The notes beneath the pieces are model-generated. The model ran no database searches and was not told where the DNA came from. It saw only the letters and a list, made by a program, of their open reading frames with translations. Shown one piece after another: positions 1-7,981 of a stretch of 64,000 nucleotides of DNA (the stretch's first letter is position 1; every line of letters starts with the position of its first letter). Source of the DNA: Bacteroidota bacterium (GTDB lineage: Bacteria > Bacteroidota > Bacteroidia > B-17B0 > Aurantibacillaceae); assembly GCA_016708845.1 (NCBI GenBank), contig JADJFB010000005.1:62001-126000 (forward strand), given 5' to 3'. A program made the translations under genes and the position numbers.

Positions 1-159
1 GAAAGAGTAATAAATTCATCTTGTTTAAAATACCAGAAAACTGTAACACATTTCAGGATTCTATAAATTTTAATTATATTTTAAACAATATCAAAGAAAT
101 GATGTTAGATACATAAAATACAAGTTTGTATTCATAAATTAACTTAAATAAAAAAAGAC

Positions 160-675
160 ATGAAAAAAATTTTGAAACCAGTTCTAGTAGCTTTATCTTT
201 AATTTTTACAGGATTTGCTAATGCTCAAACATCAGATGTAGTAGATGTAGCAATAAGTTCTAAAGATCATACTACTTTAGTGGCAGCAGTAAAAGCAGCT
301 GATTTAGTTACAACATTGAAAAGTAAAGGCCCTTTTACAGTATTTGCTCCATCAAATAGTGCGTTTGATAAGTTACCTAAAGGAACTGTAGAAAATTTAT
401 TAAAACCAGAAAGTAAAGAAGCTTTAGTAAAGTTATTAACTTATCATGTAGTTGCAGGTAATTTAAAAGCAAGCGACGTTTTAGCAGCTATTAAAGCTGG
501 AAAAGGAAAAGCAGTTGTAAAAACCGTACAAGGAGAAAATTTAACTGCTAGTTTAGAAAATGGTAAGGTGATTTTAACTGACGAAAAAGGTGGAAAAGCA
601 GTTGTTACAGCAACTGATTTAACTGCAAGTAACGGTGTAGTGCACGTTATTGATTCAGTAGTAATGCCAAAATAA
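160..675 (+). CDS. Secreted fasciclin (FAS1) domain protein
   Basis: This 171-residue protein has a signal peptide (basic start, hydrophobic core, cut near ANA-QT at residue 22). A single FAS1/beta-Ig-H3 domain fills the rest. FAS1 hallmarks visible are the H1 box FTVFAPSNSAFDKLP (about residues 58-72), YHVVAG, and the H2-like end NGVVHVIDSVVMP. FAS1 domains are adhesion or matrix-binding modules, so export to the periplasm or surface is likely. It stands alone on the plus strand, convergent with the methyltransferase-like gene and ended by a strong hairpin. No lipobox and no T9SS sorting domain are present. The ligand cannot be inferred. Confidence 0.9.
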   Translation: MKKILKPVLVALSLIFTGFANAQTSDVVDVAISSKDHTTLVAAVKAADLVTTLKSKGPFTVFAPSNSAFDKLPKGTVENLLKPESKEALVKLLTYHVVAGNLKASDVLAAIKAGKGKAVVKTVQGENLTASLENGKVILTDEKGGKAVVTATDLTASNGVVHVIDSVVMPK

Positions 676-691
676 TTTTCGACAAATTCTT

Positions 692-724
692 AAACGCATC
701 GTTTTCAAAAGAAACGATGCGTTT
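692..724. terminator. Bidirectional terminator between fasciclin and ICMT-like genes
   Basis: A 13-bp perfect stem, AAACGCATCGTTT (692-704) with AAACGATGCGTTT (712-724), has a 7-nt loop and is followed by T residues. It lies between the 3' ends of two convergent genes and can serve both. Confidence 0.85.
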
Positions 725-751
725 TTGTTATACGATATACAGCTTCGAAAA

Positions 752-1201
752 TCAAAAAAATCGGCGAGTACCTTTTTTGTAATTCTCATACTCATTGTAC
801 TTTTCAATCAAAAGAGATTCCTCATACTTTGATTTATAATAAAATAAAATGAGTAATATAAATGAAATTGCCAATTGCCAATAACTACCAGTATAAAAAG
901 CAATGCCAATAGCTGCCAAAAATATCCCTGAGTAAATTGGATGGCGAACATATTTATACAATCCTGTATTAATTAAAACACCATTTTCTTTAGGTGTTGG
1001 AAATGGAGTTAGGTTTTTACTTAATTGTAAAATGGCAATTAAAATAATTAAAAAGCCAAGTATTGAAACAATTGCTCCAGCATATTTAACGATAAGTGGG
1101 GTTTGAAATACATTCGAGAAAAAAGGAATATAAAAAATGGTCAATAAAATAAATTGAATGGTAACAAGCAATATATCTTTTCTTTTTATCTTATAACCCA
1201 T
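752..1201 (-). CDS. Isoprenylcysteine carboxyl methyltransferase-like membrane protein
   Basis: This 149-residue integral membrane protein has about four hydrophobic segments. It carries the ICMT/PEMT family signature near residues 75-95, NTGLYKYVRHPIYSGIF, where RHP-x-Y is the conserved SAM and substrate-binding element. Family members methylate isoprenylcysteine or phospholipids; many bacterial ones (NnrU-like) have no known substrate. It starts 9 bp after the multicopper oxidase stop and is probably co-transcribed with it. The C-terminal KYEESLLIEKYNEYENYKKGTRRFF is typical for the family. The family assignment is secure, the substrate unknown. Confidence 0.8.
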   Translation of the reverse strand: MGYKIKRKDILLVTIQFILLTIFYIPFFSNVFQTPLIVKYAGAIVSILGFLIILIAILQLSKNLTPFPTPKENGVLINTGLYKYVRHPIYSGIFLAAIGIAFYTGSYWQLAISFILLILFYYKSKYEESLLIEKYNEYENYKKGTRRFF

Positions 1202-1210
1202 GATTAAAAA

Positions 1211-2932
1211 TTATTTAATCAAATTTAGCTTTTTATATACAATTCCTTGAGTTGTTTTAACTTCTATAAAATAAATACCTGAAGGTTGATTATCTGTATT
1301 TAAACTTACTTCTGTATCATTCAGTTTATTTTTACTAAAAATTAATTTACCAGAATAGTCATATAAAGTTACATCTACTATTTTCTCTTTAGAATTAAAC
1401 TTTAATATCACTTTATCCGAAGCTGGATTAGGAAAAACTACTAAATCATTTGAATCAGAGTCAATTTCCTTAAGGCCAACAGTAGTTGGACAAATGACAT
1501 TAAATTGCCCCATCATTCCATCATCTTCATGCGGTAACATGTGGCAGTGGTACATATAAGTAGCCATTGAATCACAAAATGTTTCGAATTTTGCAATAAA
1601 TTTAATAAACTGTCCGCCTCCTGGCACTAACACCACATCTTTTCTTCCAGCCATATTTGCTGGTGGGGCAACTCCGTTAATTTCTGTAATATAAAATTGT
1701 ACGTCATGAATATGAAATGGATGTGCAATTGGTGTTGAATTTATTAATGTCCAAACTTCAATATTATCAAATGGAATTGAATAATTAATCACATCCATAT
1801 CAAAATGTGAATTATTAATCATAAATGGACCTTGTATAGCTGTAGGCCCCATATTAACAGGCATAAATGTCAATGTTCTTGTAGCATTGAGACTCCCAAT
1901 AGACCATGGAGTATTTGTTGTTAAAGTAGTTGGGATTGTAGTAACAGGCGATGATGTTGGAGCCACAACATTAAAAGTCATTAATTTAAAATCAGCTCCA
2001 TTTAACACATTTGCTGTATATCCTGGAATTGTTTGTCCCGCTCCCATACCAGGTTGTAAAGCACCATAAATGGCGCTGATAAATTCAGAAGCATAACTCA
2101 TTAAATTAATTGTTTGACCATTTTTACCAGAAAAATCCACTAAAATCTCAGCCCTCTCTCCTGGCGCTAATCTCAATCTAGTTAAAGCAACTGGAGCATC
2201 TAATAACCCTCCATCCGTTCCGATTTGAAAAAAAGATAAATTTCCTTGTAGACCAACATTGTACACTCTTTCAGAAGAAGCATTTAATAATCTGAATCTC
2301 ACCACCTGAGCCGGTGTTGGTAAATAAGCATTAACCGTTCCATTAACTAACATCACACTATCAGATGCATTATCAATTACTATTTGCTTAGTAGCATCAA
2401 AACATTTAGATTGAATTACTAAAGGAAAATCATCCGTGCCGTATGTTCTTGGTAGATTTAATGTTCTCTCTGTAGAATCTCTAACAATAATTAACCCTGC
2501 TGCTCCCATAGAAGCATGCATATTAGTCATCATGTGCAAATGCGGGTGATACCAATACATCGCAGCGTGATCACGAACTTTAAACTTAGGGTTCCAAATA
2601 GTACTTGGAGGTATAACCATATGAGGTCCGCCATCATTCATTGCTGATACATGTAAACCATGCCAATGAATCGTAGTTGTATCCATTAATTGATTATTGA
2701 CATTCATACTAACAGAATCGCCTTTATTTAAAAACAAAGTAGGTCCTAAATATTTAGCATTAACACCAAATGTATTAGTAGTATAACCAGGATAAAACAC
2801 ATTGGATGTATCTAAAATATTTAAATTAAAAGTTGTGCCAGACATTGTATCTGGAATCGCTAAGAGATTTTGACTTTTAGAAATAGTTGCAGAAAAGAAT
2901 AGAGAAGATAAGATCAGTAAAACTTTTTTCAT
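1211..2932 (-). CDS. CueO-like multicopper oxidase with T9SS sorting domain
   Basis: This secreted multicopper oxidase has about 573 residues. All four copper-binding motifs are visible: HWHG, WYHPHLH, HPFHIHD and HCHMLPHEDDGMM, the last with the Met axial ligand of CueO-type enzymes. The C-terminus (VFPNPASDKVILKF ... SGIYFIEVK) is a type IX secretion sorting domain, so the protein is probably surface-attached or released. Likely roles are copper detoxification or oxidation of metals or phenolics. I chose the ATG at 2932 because it begins a clean signal peptide (MKKVLLILSSLFFSA). A longer frame to 2992 would run through the -7 element and into the upstream palindrome. It probably forms an operon with the ICMT-like gene. 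Confidence 0.92.
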   Translation of the reverse strand: MKKVLLILSSLFFSATISKSQNLLAIPDTMSGTTFNLNILDTSNVFYPGYTTNTFGVNAKYLGPTLFLNKGDSVSMNVNNQLMDTTTIHWHGLHVSAMNDGGPHMVIPPSTIWNPKFKVRDHAAMYWYHPHLHMMTNMHASMGAAGLIIVRDSTERTLNLPRTYGTDDFPLVIQSKCFDATKQIVIDNASDSVMLVNGTVNAYLPTPAQVVRFRLLNASSERVYNVGLQGNLSFFQIGTDGGLLDAPVALTRLRLAPGERAEILVDFSGKNGQTINLMSYASEFISAIYGALQPGMGAGQTIPGYTANVLNGADFKLMTFNVVAPTSSPVTTIPTTLTTNTPWSIGSLNATRTLTFMPVNMGPTAIQGPFMINNSHFDMDVINYSIPFDNIEVWTLINSTPIAHPFHIHDVQFYITEINGVAPPANMAGRKDVVLVPGGGQFIKFIAKFETFCDSMATYMYHCHMLPHEDDGMMGQFNVICPTTVGLKEIDSDSNDLVVFPNPASDKVILKFNSKEKIVDVTLYDYSGKLIFSKNKLNDTEVSLNTDNQPSGIYFIEVKTTQGIVYKKLNLIK

Positions 2933-2955
2933 GGTTATAAGTTTATTAGGCATTG

Positions 2956-3000
2956 TGAATGTAAAAAAAATAAAATAACTACTGTGTGACAAATGTTACA
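2956..3000 (-). promoter_or_regulatory. Multicopper oxidase promoter with palindromic operator (motif A)
   Basis: A near-perfect palindrome TGTGACAAATGTTACA (2985-3000) lies upstream of the oxidase. A -7-like element, TACATTCA on the minus strand (2956-2963), is centred 33 bp downstream of it. The spacing matches three other clear motif A promoters in this window. The predicted transcript starts near 2952, giving a leader of about 20 nt. Confidence 0.65.
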
Positions 3001-3010
3001 TTTCAATATA

Positions 3011-3322
3011 TTACTCCCAACCAAAAGTTCCACCGCAAAGCCAATATGCGTTTTTAAATCCATATTCTATTAGTTTCTGAGAAGCATCGGTAGATCTTCC
3101 ACCACCCTTTCCGCAAGCAGTTACTATTATATCATTTTTATCAAACAATTGGTTAGCTATTTCTATTTGAGACAATTCTATATGAATAGCTCCAGGAATA
3201 TGCCGTTCTTCAAATTCCGTTCTGCCTCTTACGTCAATAATTTTAACCTGTTGTTTTTTTATGATAATAAATTGTTTCAATTCAGCCAAAGGCAAACAAT
3301 GTTTATGCGATACACTCTCCAT
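3011..3322 (-). CDS. Single-domain rhodanese
   Basis: This is a small cytoplasmic rhodanese (sulfurtransferase) domain. It shows the CH2A-like segment IIDVRGRTEFEERHIPGAIHI and the active-site loop TACGKGGGRS, whose Cys would carry persulfide. The open frame extends to 3373, but the ATG at 3322 (about 103 residues) places the start immediately before the domain. It overlaps the 3' end of the MFS transporter gene by 20 bp, which implies translational coupling. The context (MFS transporter, Crp regulator, persulfide operon) suggests a role in sulfane sulfur metabolism. The acceptor is unknown. Confidence 0.85.
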   Translation of the reverse strand: MESVSHKHCLPLAELKQFIIIKKQQVKIIDVRGRTEFEERHIPGAIHIELSQIEIANQLFDKNDIIVTACGKGGGRSTDASQKLIEYGFKNAYWLCGGTFGWE

Positions 3323-4574
3323 GTGATTTATTTTTAGAGGATAAAAAACTCCATAATTTTTTAGAACCATCATTTTGACATTTCATTCTGTATTGAATGA
3401 TGAATGATGATAAAACCGTTAAAAATCCAATAGCAATAATTGAGGCATTAATGCCTAAAGCATCTGCGATGATACCAGTTAAAATAGCTCCAATGGCATA
3501 TCCCAAATCTCTCCACAAACGAAAAATTCCCAAACTTTTTGGTCTATCTATGGGATTTGTATTTTCAGCAACCGTTGCTAAAAACGTAGGATACACCATC
3601 GCCGTTCCCCAACCTAAAAGAACAGATAAGAAAATGTAATGAGCCATTGTTTGTGCCCAAGGCATTATTAATAAAGCTAGTCCTTGTAATAACATTCCTG
3701 TAAACAACATATCTTTCTTACAAAAATAATCAGCCATTTTACCAGTTACTAATTGTCCTAAGCCCCACACTGCTGGATACGTTGCCGTAATTATTCCTAT
3801 TTGTTCTAAACTAAAATTCTTTTGAAATAAAAGAATAGGAAAAATTCCCCACACCATACCATCATTCAAATTATTAATTAAACCAGCTTGTGTTACGGAA
3901 CCTAAATTTTTATTTTTCCAAGTGGTATCCCAAAAAACTTGTTTCAGTAAAGGAGTTGTATTTAAATTAGATTCATTAGCCACATGATGCTTGGTGTCTT
4001 TTATCAAAAACCAGCTACCTAATAAACCTAATATTGATAAAATAATACCAATCATAAATGGATACGGTCTTAAACCATATTCTCCTGCAATCCATCCAGT
4101 TAAAAATGCAACGATGGCCACCGATAAATATCCCGCGAATTCATTTAAGCCCATGGCGAATCCTCTTTGCTTTTCGCCCACTAAATCAATTTTCATTACC
4201 ACAGTGCTACTCCATGTTAAACCCTGATTAATGCCTAATAACACATTAGCGGCAATAATCCAATTCCAATGATTAGCAAACATTAAAATAAAAGGAACTG
4301 GTAAAGCAAATAACCAACCTATGACTAATAAATTTTTACGCCCTACTTTATTAGCTAATGAACCTGTAAAATAATTAGTAATCGCTTTTACAATACCAAA
4401 CACAATAATAAAAGATAAGATAGCTGTTTTAGCAGCAATGTGAAATTCACCTTCAGCTATTTGAGGGAGAATGGCTCTCTCTAACCCAACCATACCACCA
4501 ACAAAGGCATTAATAATAACCAATAAAGTAAATTGCTTCCAGTTTTCTTTTAGTCCTAATTTAATGGTTTCCAT
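3303..4574 (-). CDS. MFS transporter, about 12 membrane segments
   Basis: This 423-residue major facilitator superfamily protein has the loop 2-3 signature form TGSLANKVGRKNLLVIGW and a repeat-like element in the second half (GKMADYFCKKDMLFTG). About twelve hydrophobic spans are visible. The substrate cannot be read from sequence. The rhodanese gene overlaps its end and the Crp/Fnr gene lies 52 bp upstream, so it may move a sulfur compound or metal. A perfect -7 element (TAATTTTG, minus strand, 4579-4586) sits just before the ATG, so the transcript would be nearly leaderless. Confidence 0.85.
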   Translation of the reverse strand: METIKLGLKENWKQFTLLVIINAFVGGMVGLERAILPQIAEGEFHIAAKTAILSFIIVFGIVKAITNYFTGSLANKVGRKNLLVIGWLFALPVPFILMFANHWNWIIAANVLLGINQGLTWSSTVVMKIDLVGEKQRGFAMGLNEFAGYLSVAIVAFLTGWIAGEYGLRPYPFMIGIILSILGLLGSWFLIKDTKHHVANESNLNTTPLLKQVFWDTTWKNKNLGSVTQAGLINNLNDGMVWGIFPILLFQKNFSLEQIGIITATYPAVWGLGQLVTGKMADYFCKKDMLFTGMLLQGLALLIMPWAQTMAHYIFLSVLLGWGTAMVYPTFLATVAENTNPIDRPKSLGIFRLWRDLGYAIGAILTGIIADALGINASIIAIGFLTVLSSFIIQYRMKCQNDGSKKLWSFLSSKNKSHGECIA

Positions 4575-4578
4575 ATCA

Positions 4579-4623
4579 CAAAATTAGGGTGAGTAAAACC
4601 AGAACTACTTTACATATGATAAG
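4579..4623 (-). promoter_or_regulatory. Promoter of MFS-rhodanese operon, degenerate motif A
   Basis: The minus-strand -7 element TAATTTTG (4579-4586) is a perfect TAnnTTTG. At the 33-bp spacing seen elsewhere, the 16 bp at 4608-4623 (core TTACATATGATA) match motif A at about 10 of 16 positions. The promoter call is reasonable; the operator call is weak. Confidence 0.4.
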
Positions 4624-4626
4624 AAA

Positions 4627-5190
4627 TTATTTTTGAGCTCGGATTCTACTCAAGCTAACAGGAGTAATTCCTAAATAAGAGGCAATATATTTTAAAGGAA
4701 CTCTTTTTAAAACATCTTTGTGTTCCTTTAATAAATCATGGTAACGTTCATCAGCTGTGTGAAACTGTAAACTTTCAATACGGTTAACCGTGTTCACATA
4801 AGATGCTTCTATGATTTTACGGAATAAGCGTTCCAAATCATGATGCTTATCAAATAATTGAAATAATATAGTGGAATCAATTGCTATTAAAGAAGAATCT
4901 TCAATGGCTTGGATAGCTTTTAAAGAAGGCTTTCCTGTAAATAAACTTTCAGCTCTAGCAACAAAGGCATTTTCAAATTCAAAACTTTCTGTGATGTCAA
5001 TATCTTCTTTAAAATAATAAATACGAACGCAACCTTCTTTTACAAAATAAATAGTTTTACACGTATGCCCAATCAATTGCACATCCGTTCCTTTTTGAAA
5101 TTGAACTTCTTTACTAATTTCTAACAAAGCCTTTTCGGCTTCTTTTGAAATAGGATGGATAGATTGAATATGTTTTAAAAGAGATTTCAA
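4627..5190 (-). CDS. Crp/Fnr family transcriptional regulator
   Basis: This 187-residue regulator has an N-terminal cyclic-nucleotide-binding-like beta-roll (KGTDVQLIGHTCKTIYFVKEGCVRIYY) and a C-terminal helix-turn-helix, LKYIASYLGITPVSLSRIR. It lacks an N-terminal Cys cluster of the FNR type, so an iron-sulfur oxygen sensor is unlikely. The recognition helix has Val where CRP and FNR carry a base-contacting Glu, so its site should differ from TGTGA/TTGAT. It sits between the sulfur operon and the MFS gene. It is the best candidate to bind the TGTAACA-type palindromes of this region, but that link is inference. Confidence 0.9.
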   Translation of the reverse strand: MKSLLKHIQSIHPISKEAEKALLEISKEVQFQKGTDVQLIGHTCKTIYFVKEGCVRIYYFKEDIDITESFEFENAFVARAESLFTGKPSLKAIQAIEDSSLIAIDSTILFQLFDKHHDLERLFRKIIEASYVNTVNRIESLQFHTADERYHDLLKEHKDVLKRVPLKYIASYLGITPVSLSRIRAQK

Positions 5191-5233
5191 TTTTTAATGA
5201 TAACTAAAAGTAAGCTATTTATTGATTATATAA

Positions 5234-5267
5234 ACAACAAAGCCTCTAATATTAGAGGCTTTGTTGT
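5234..5267. terminator. Perfect 34-bp palindromic terminator
   Basis: The 17-bp arms ACAACAAAGCCTCTAAT (5234-5250) and its exact complement (5251-5267) form a hairpin between the DUF2892 gene stop and the Crp/Fnr gene start. On the minus strand it would end the sulfur operon before the regulator gene. The T tract after it is weak. Confidence 0.7.
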
Positions 5268-5287
5268 AAACTTTAAAATATCAAAGT

Positions 5288-5494
5288 TTATTTATCTTTA
5301 GGACATGTATTTACTCTAACTAAGGTGTAAAGTGGGCAAAAACTAATTAAACTTGTTAAAACAAATACACCAGCTAATACTAAGAGTACAATACCTAGTG
5401 TTCCTGAAATAACGTTTGTAAAGAATAATACAGCAATTACAATTGCAACAAGTATTCTAATAATCTTGTCGATGTTACCCATGTTTTTTTTCAT
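5288..5494 (-). CDS. DUF2892 (YgaP-type transmembrane domain) protein
   Basis: This 68-residue membrane protein has two hydrophobic hairpin segments followed by SFCPLYTLVRVNTCPKDK, the ending typical of DUF2892. The domain is fused to rhodanese in E. coli YgaP; here it is free-standing but sits in an operon that encodes two rhodanese proteins. It may help move or hold persulfide at the membrane, which is inference. The start could be Met1 (5494) or Met5 (5482). It has its own promoter with a motif A palindrome. Confidence 0.85.
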   Translation of the reverse strand: MKKNMGNIDKIIRILVAIVIAVLFFTNVISGTLGIVLLVLAGVFVLTSLISFCPLYTLVRVNTCPKDK

Positions 5495-5519
5495 AATATG
5501 TATGTTTTTTAATTTGACA

Positions 5520-5564
5520 TAAAATTACAATCTTAAAACAACTCGTACTGTAACATTTGTCACA
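5520..5564 (-). promoter_or_regulatory. DUF2892 promoter with motif A palindrome
   Basis: TGTAACATTTGTCACA (5549-5564) is centred 33 bp upstream of a -7-like element, TAATTTTA on the minus strand (5520-5527). The palindrome overlaps the end of the upstream gene, so this is an internal promoter in the sulfur operon. Confidence 0.65.
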
Positions 5565-5781
5565 TATTAGAATTTTCTTTCTGACTATTATCAGTTGGCT
5601 TAATCAAATTAACAATTAAACCTCCTAAAATAGCAAAATACAAGGTACTATTAATAGGACTAGAGGTAATACCACAAGTTCCACTAGCACATCCTACAAA
5701 ATAGTAATATAGATAACCTCCAATCGCTCCTACAATTGCGCCTATTACTGTCAGTTTATTATTTAGCAACCACTTCTTCAT
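5560..5781 (-). CDS. Small two-span membrane protein (DUF6132-like)
   Basis: This protein has about 73 residues and starts at the ATG at 5781 (MKKWLLNNKLTVIGAIVG). An in-frame start three codons earlier is possible. It has two membrane spans separated by a loop with two Cys, VGCASGTCGITSSP. This resembles the Bacteroidota DUF6132 family, which occurs in rhodanese operons. It overlaps the previous gene by 23 bp, so the two are likely translationally coupled. The paired Cys could hold a metal or persulfide, but no function is known. Confidence 0.7.
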   Translation of the reverse strand: MKKWLLNNKLTVIGAIVGAIGGYLYYYFVGCASGTCGITSSPINSTLYFAILGGLIVNLIKPTDNSQKENSNM

Positions 5782-6001
5782 ATTCAACATCTGTTATTTG
5801 TTTGGTAGTATTATCCTTTTTGTAATTTGTTTCGCAGCCATTAGCACCACAGCAACCAACATTAAAAAATGCCATACCGCCTACTACTAATCCTAATGCT
5901 CCTAAAACAATATCTAAGGTAATAAATGCTTGAACTATAGCAAATGCTCCGAAAACAAATCGAAGCACTCGCATAAAACCCCATGATTTTAATAAATTCA
6001 T
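5759..6001 (-). CDS. Small membrane protein with CC..C motif, sulfur operon
   Basis: This 80-residue protein has two hydrophobic segments (residues about 10-50) followed by a Cys-rich tail, FNVGCCGANGCETNY, and a charged C-terminus. The first half resembles a DUF2892-like membrane hairpin. It sits 1 bp from the upstream rhodanese lipoprotein gene and overlaps the downstream gene, so it is firmly in the operon. The Cys cluster on a membrane anchor suggests sulfur or metal relay in concert with the rhodaneses. That is inference. Confidence 0.7.
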   Translation of the reverse strand: MNLLKSWGFMRVLRFVFGAFAIVQAFITLDIVLGALGLVVGGMAFFNVGCCGANGCETNYKKDNTTKQITDVEYEEVVAK

Positions 6002-6002
6002 G

Positions 6003-6374
6003 TTATTTAGTTTTACAAGTTACATTTTGCCAAGGGCCTAAGTTTTCAATTTCCTTTGTATACCCTGCACTTTGTAATTGTCCTTTAGCAATACCCGCTC
6101 TATTACCACTGCGGCATACTAAAATCACTTTATCGTACTTCTTTAATTCTTCTATTTTACTAGCAAATTGATCTAATGGGTAATTTACTGAACAGTCAGC
6201 ATGGCCATCTTCATTCCATTCTTCTACTGATCTTACATCTACAATAATTTCTTTAGTAGCTGTTTGTGTTGCATTTGTTGTTTCCATTGTTGTTGTTTTT
6301 TTAGTTTGAGAATTACATTGTGTTAATGTGAACACTAACATTATTGATGCAATAATTGATTTTATTTTTATCAT
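6003..6374 (-). CDS. Rhodanese-domain lipoprotein
   Basis: This 123-residue protein has a lipoprotein signal: hydrophobic segment then LTQC with the acylated Cys near residue 20. A rhodanese domain follows. The domain shows EIIVDVRSVEEWNEDGHADC and the active-site loop LVCRSGNRAG with the persulfide Cys intact. It should be a periplasm-facing sulfurtransferase. It is the second gene of the persulfide dioxygenase operon, preceded by a 57-bp gap that holds a hairpin. A periplasmic partner for the cytoplasmic rhodanese fusion upstream is a plausible role. Confidence 0.88.
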   Translation of the reverse strand: MIKIKSIIASIMLVFTLTQCNSQTKKTTTMETTNATQTATKEIIVDVRSVEEWNEDGHADCSVNYPLDQFASKIEELKKYDKVILVCRSGNRAGIAKGQLQSAGYTKEIENLGPWQNVTCKTK

Positions 6375-6389
6375 GTTATATTTTTAATA

Positions 6390-6424
6390 AACTGCCACAG
6401 CCAGTTTCACCAACTATGGCAGTT
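6390..6424 (-). terminator. Intra-operon hairpin after the persulfide dioxygenase gene
   Basis: The arms AACTGCCA (6390-6397) and TGGCAGTT (6417-6424) form a stem just after the stop of the dioxygenase-rhodanese gene. There is no strong T tract, so it may be a partial terminator or an mRNA-stability hairpin. Confidence 0.45.
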
Positions 6425-6431
6425 AATTTAT

Positions 6432-7847
6432 TTATGCTTTTTGTAATTTGCTTTGGCAAACAAAATCTGTTTTTGCTACGCCAGCTTCTGCAATTGCTTT
6501 AAATCCACCTTCAATTTCTTTAAAGTTATGCACTCCACGAGATTTTAAAATACTAGCTGCAATCATACTTCTATAACCGCCTGCACAGTGAATATAAAAT
6601 GGTTTTTCATCGTTCATCTCTGCAAACCAACCATTAATTTGATCTAATGGCTTGTTATAAGATTCTTCAACGTGCTCTGCTCTATATTCGCTTTCTCTTC
6701 TTGCATCAATAACTGTATCTGCTTTTACATCAACTTCTTTAGCAAATTGTGCAGCTGTAATTCTATTGACTGTATCAATTTCTTTTCCAGCTTGTTTCCA
6801 ACTAGCAAAACTTCCTTGCAAATGTCCAATCACATTATCAAATCCAACTCGGCTTAAACGCGTAACAGTTTCTTCTTCCATTCCAAGTTCTGTCACTAAC
6901 AAAATAGATTGTTTCACATCCTTAATCAAAGCACCAACCCAAGGAGCAAAATCTCCGTTGATACCAATATTAATTGAACGAGGTATAAACCCTTTTGCAA
7001 ATTCAGCCGCATCTCTTGTGTCAAGCACAATAGCATCCGTTGTTTCCGCCGCTGCTTCAAAAGCTACTGGAGATAAAGCTCTCATTCCGTTATTTAACAC
7101 AGTTTCAAAACTCTCAATTCCTTTTTTATTCATGGCAACGTTGCTACCAAAATAACCCGGAGGAGGTAATAATCCATCAGTAACCGCTTTTACAAACTCT
7201 TCCTTATTAGGCTGATTTAAAGCATAATTCATTTTCTTTTGATTACCTAAAGTATCAACTGTTTCTTTCATCATGTTTTTACCACATGCTGAACCAGCGC
7301 CGTGAGCAGGATAAACAATTACATCATCCGCTAAAGGCATAATTTTATTGTTTAACGAGTCATATAATAAACCAGCTAATTCATCTTGAGTCATAGATGC
7401 TGCTTTTTGTGCTAAATCTGGGCGACCTACATCTCCTAAAAACAAGGTGTCTCCACTAAATAAAGCATGATCTTTTCCATTTTCGTCAATTAATAAAAAG
7501 CACGTGCTCTCCATTGTATGACCTGGTGTATGTAATACTTTAATTTTCACCTTTCCAACTGTAAATACTTCTCCATCTTTAGCAGAGATAAATTCAAACT
7601 CTGGTTTTGCACTTGGTCCATAAACAATTGGCGCTCCTGTTTTTTTACATAAATCCAAATGTCCTGAAACGAAATCCGCATGAAAATGAGTTTCAAAAAT
7701 GTATTTTAATTTCACACCATCTTTTTGAAGTCTTTCCATATAAGGTTGTGTTTCGCGAAGCGGATCAATAATTGCTGCTTCTCCATTAGAAGTAATGTAA
7801 TAAGCTCCTTGAGCTAAACATCCTGTATAAATTTGTTCTATTTTCAT
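6432..7847 (-). CDS. MBL-fold persulfide dioxygenase fused to two rhodanese domains
   Basis: This 471-residue fusion begins with an ETHE1-like metallo-beta-lactamase domain: H54-F-H56-A-D58, HTPGH ending at H110, SGDTLF with D133, and HPAH. Two rhodanese domains follow. The first (about 258-355) lacks an active-site Cys: its loop reads VTELGMEEET. The second has FYIHCAGGYRS with Cys near residue 421. The family oxidises glutathione or protein persulfide to sulfite and thiol, in the cytoplasm. It heads a five-gene operon, and the sulfite exporter is encoded just upstream. Two motif A palindromes lie in its promoter. Confidence 0.93.
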   Translation of the reverse strand: MKIEQIYTGCLAQGAYYITSNGEAAIIDPLRETQPYMERLQKDGVKLKYIFETHFHADFVSGHLDLCKKTGAPIVYGPSAKPEFEFISAKDGEVFTVGKVKIKVLHTPGHTMESTCFLLIDENGKDHALFSGDTLFLGDVGRPDLAQKAASMTQDELAGLLYDSLNNKIMPLADDVIVYPAHGAGSACGKNMMKETVDTLGNQKKMNYALNQPNKEEFVKAVTDGLLPPPGYFGSNVAMNKKGIESFETVLNNGMRALSPVAFEAAAETTDAIVLDTRDAAEFAKGFIPRSINIGINGDFAPWVGALIKDVKQSILLVTELGMEEETVTRLSRVGFDNVIGHLQGSFASWKQAGKEIDTVNRITAAQFAKEVDVKADTVIDARRESEYRAEHVEESYNKPLDQINGWFAEMNDEKPFYIHCAGGYRSMIAASILKSRGVHNFKEIEGGFKAIAEAGVAKTDFVCQSKLQKA

Positions 7848-7895
7848 TTGATTTATTTTTTATGGTTAGTTTATGATTTGTTTATTTTTATGAGT

Positions 7896-7979
7896 CAAAG
7901 ATACTGTGGTTTTATTTTTCTAATGGTAACATTTATTACACTCAAACGCTTTATTTTATTGAATGTAACAATGGTTACA
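7896..7979 (-). promoter_or_regulatory. Persulfide dioxygenase promoter with two motif A palindromes
   Basis: A perfect -7 element, TATCTTTG on the minus strand (7896-7903), is centred exactly 33 bp from the palindrome GGTAACATTTATTACA (7925-7940). A second, better palindrome TGTAACAATGGTTACA lies at 7964-7979, 39 bp further out. This is the clearest motif A promoter of the window. The leader would be about 45 nt. Confidence 0.75.
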
Positions 7980-7981
7980 AT

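Noticed and set aside
1..159. Gene or regulatory element at the left edge
   Set aside because: Only AT-rich sequence is visible before the fasciclin gene. No frame, hairpin or perfect -7 element could be supported.
1887..2069. Plus-strand frame inside the multicopper oxidase gene
   Set aside because: Opposite-strand shadow of a real gene with no start signal, domain or codon support. The same holds for many frames opposite the MFS, rhodanese, M23, ABC and adhesin genes.
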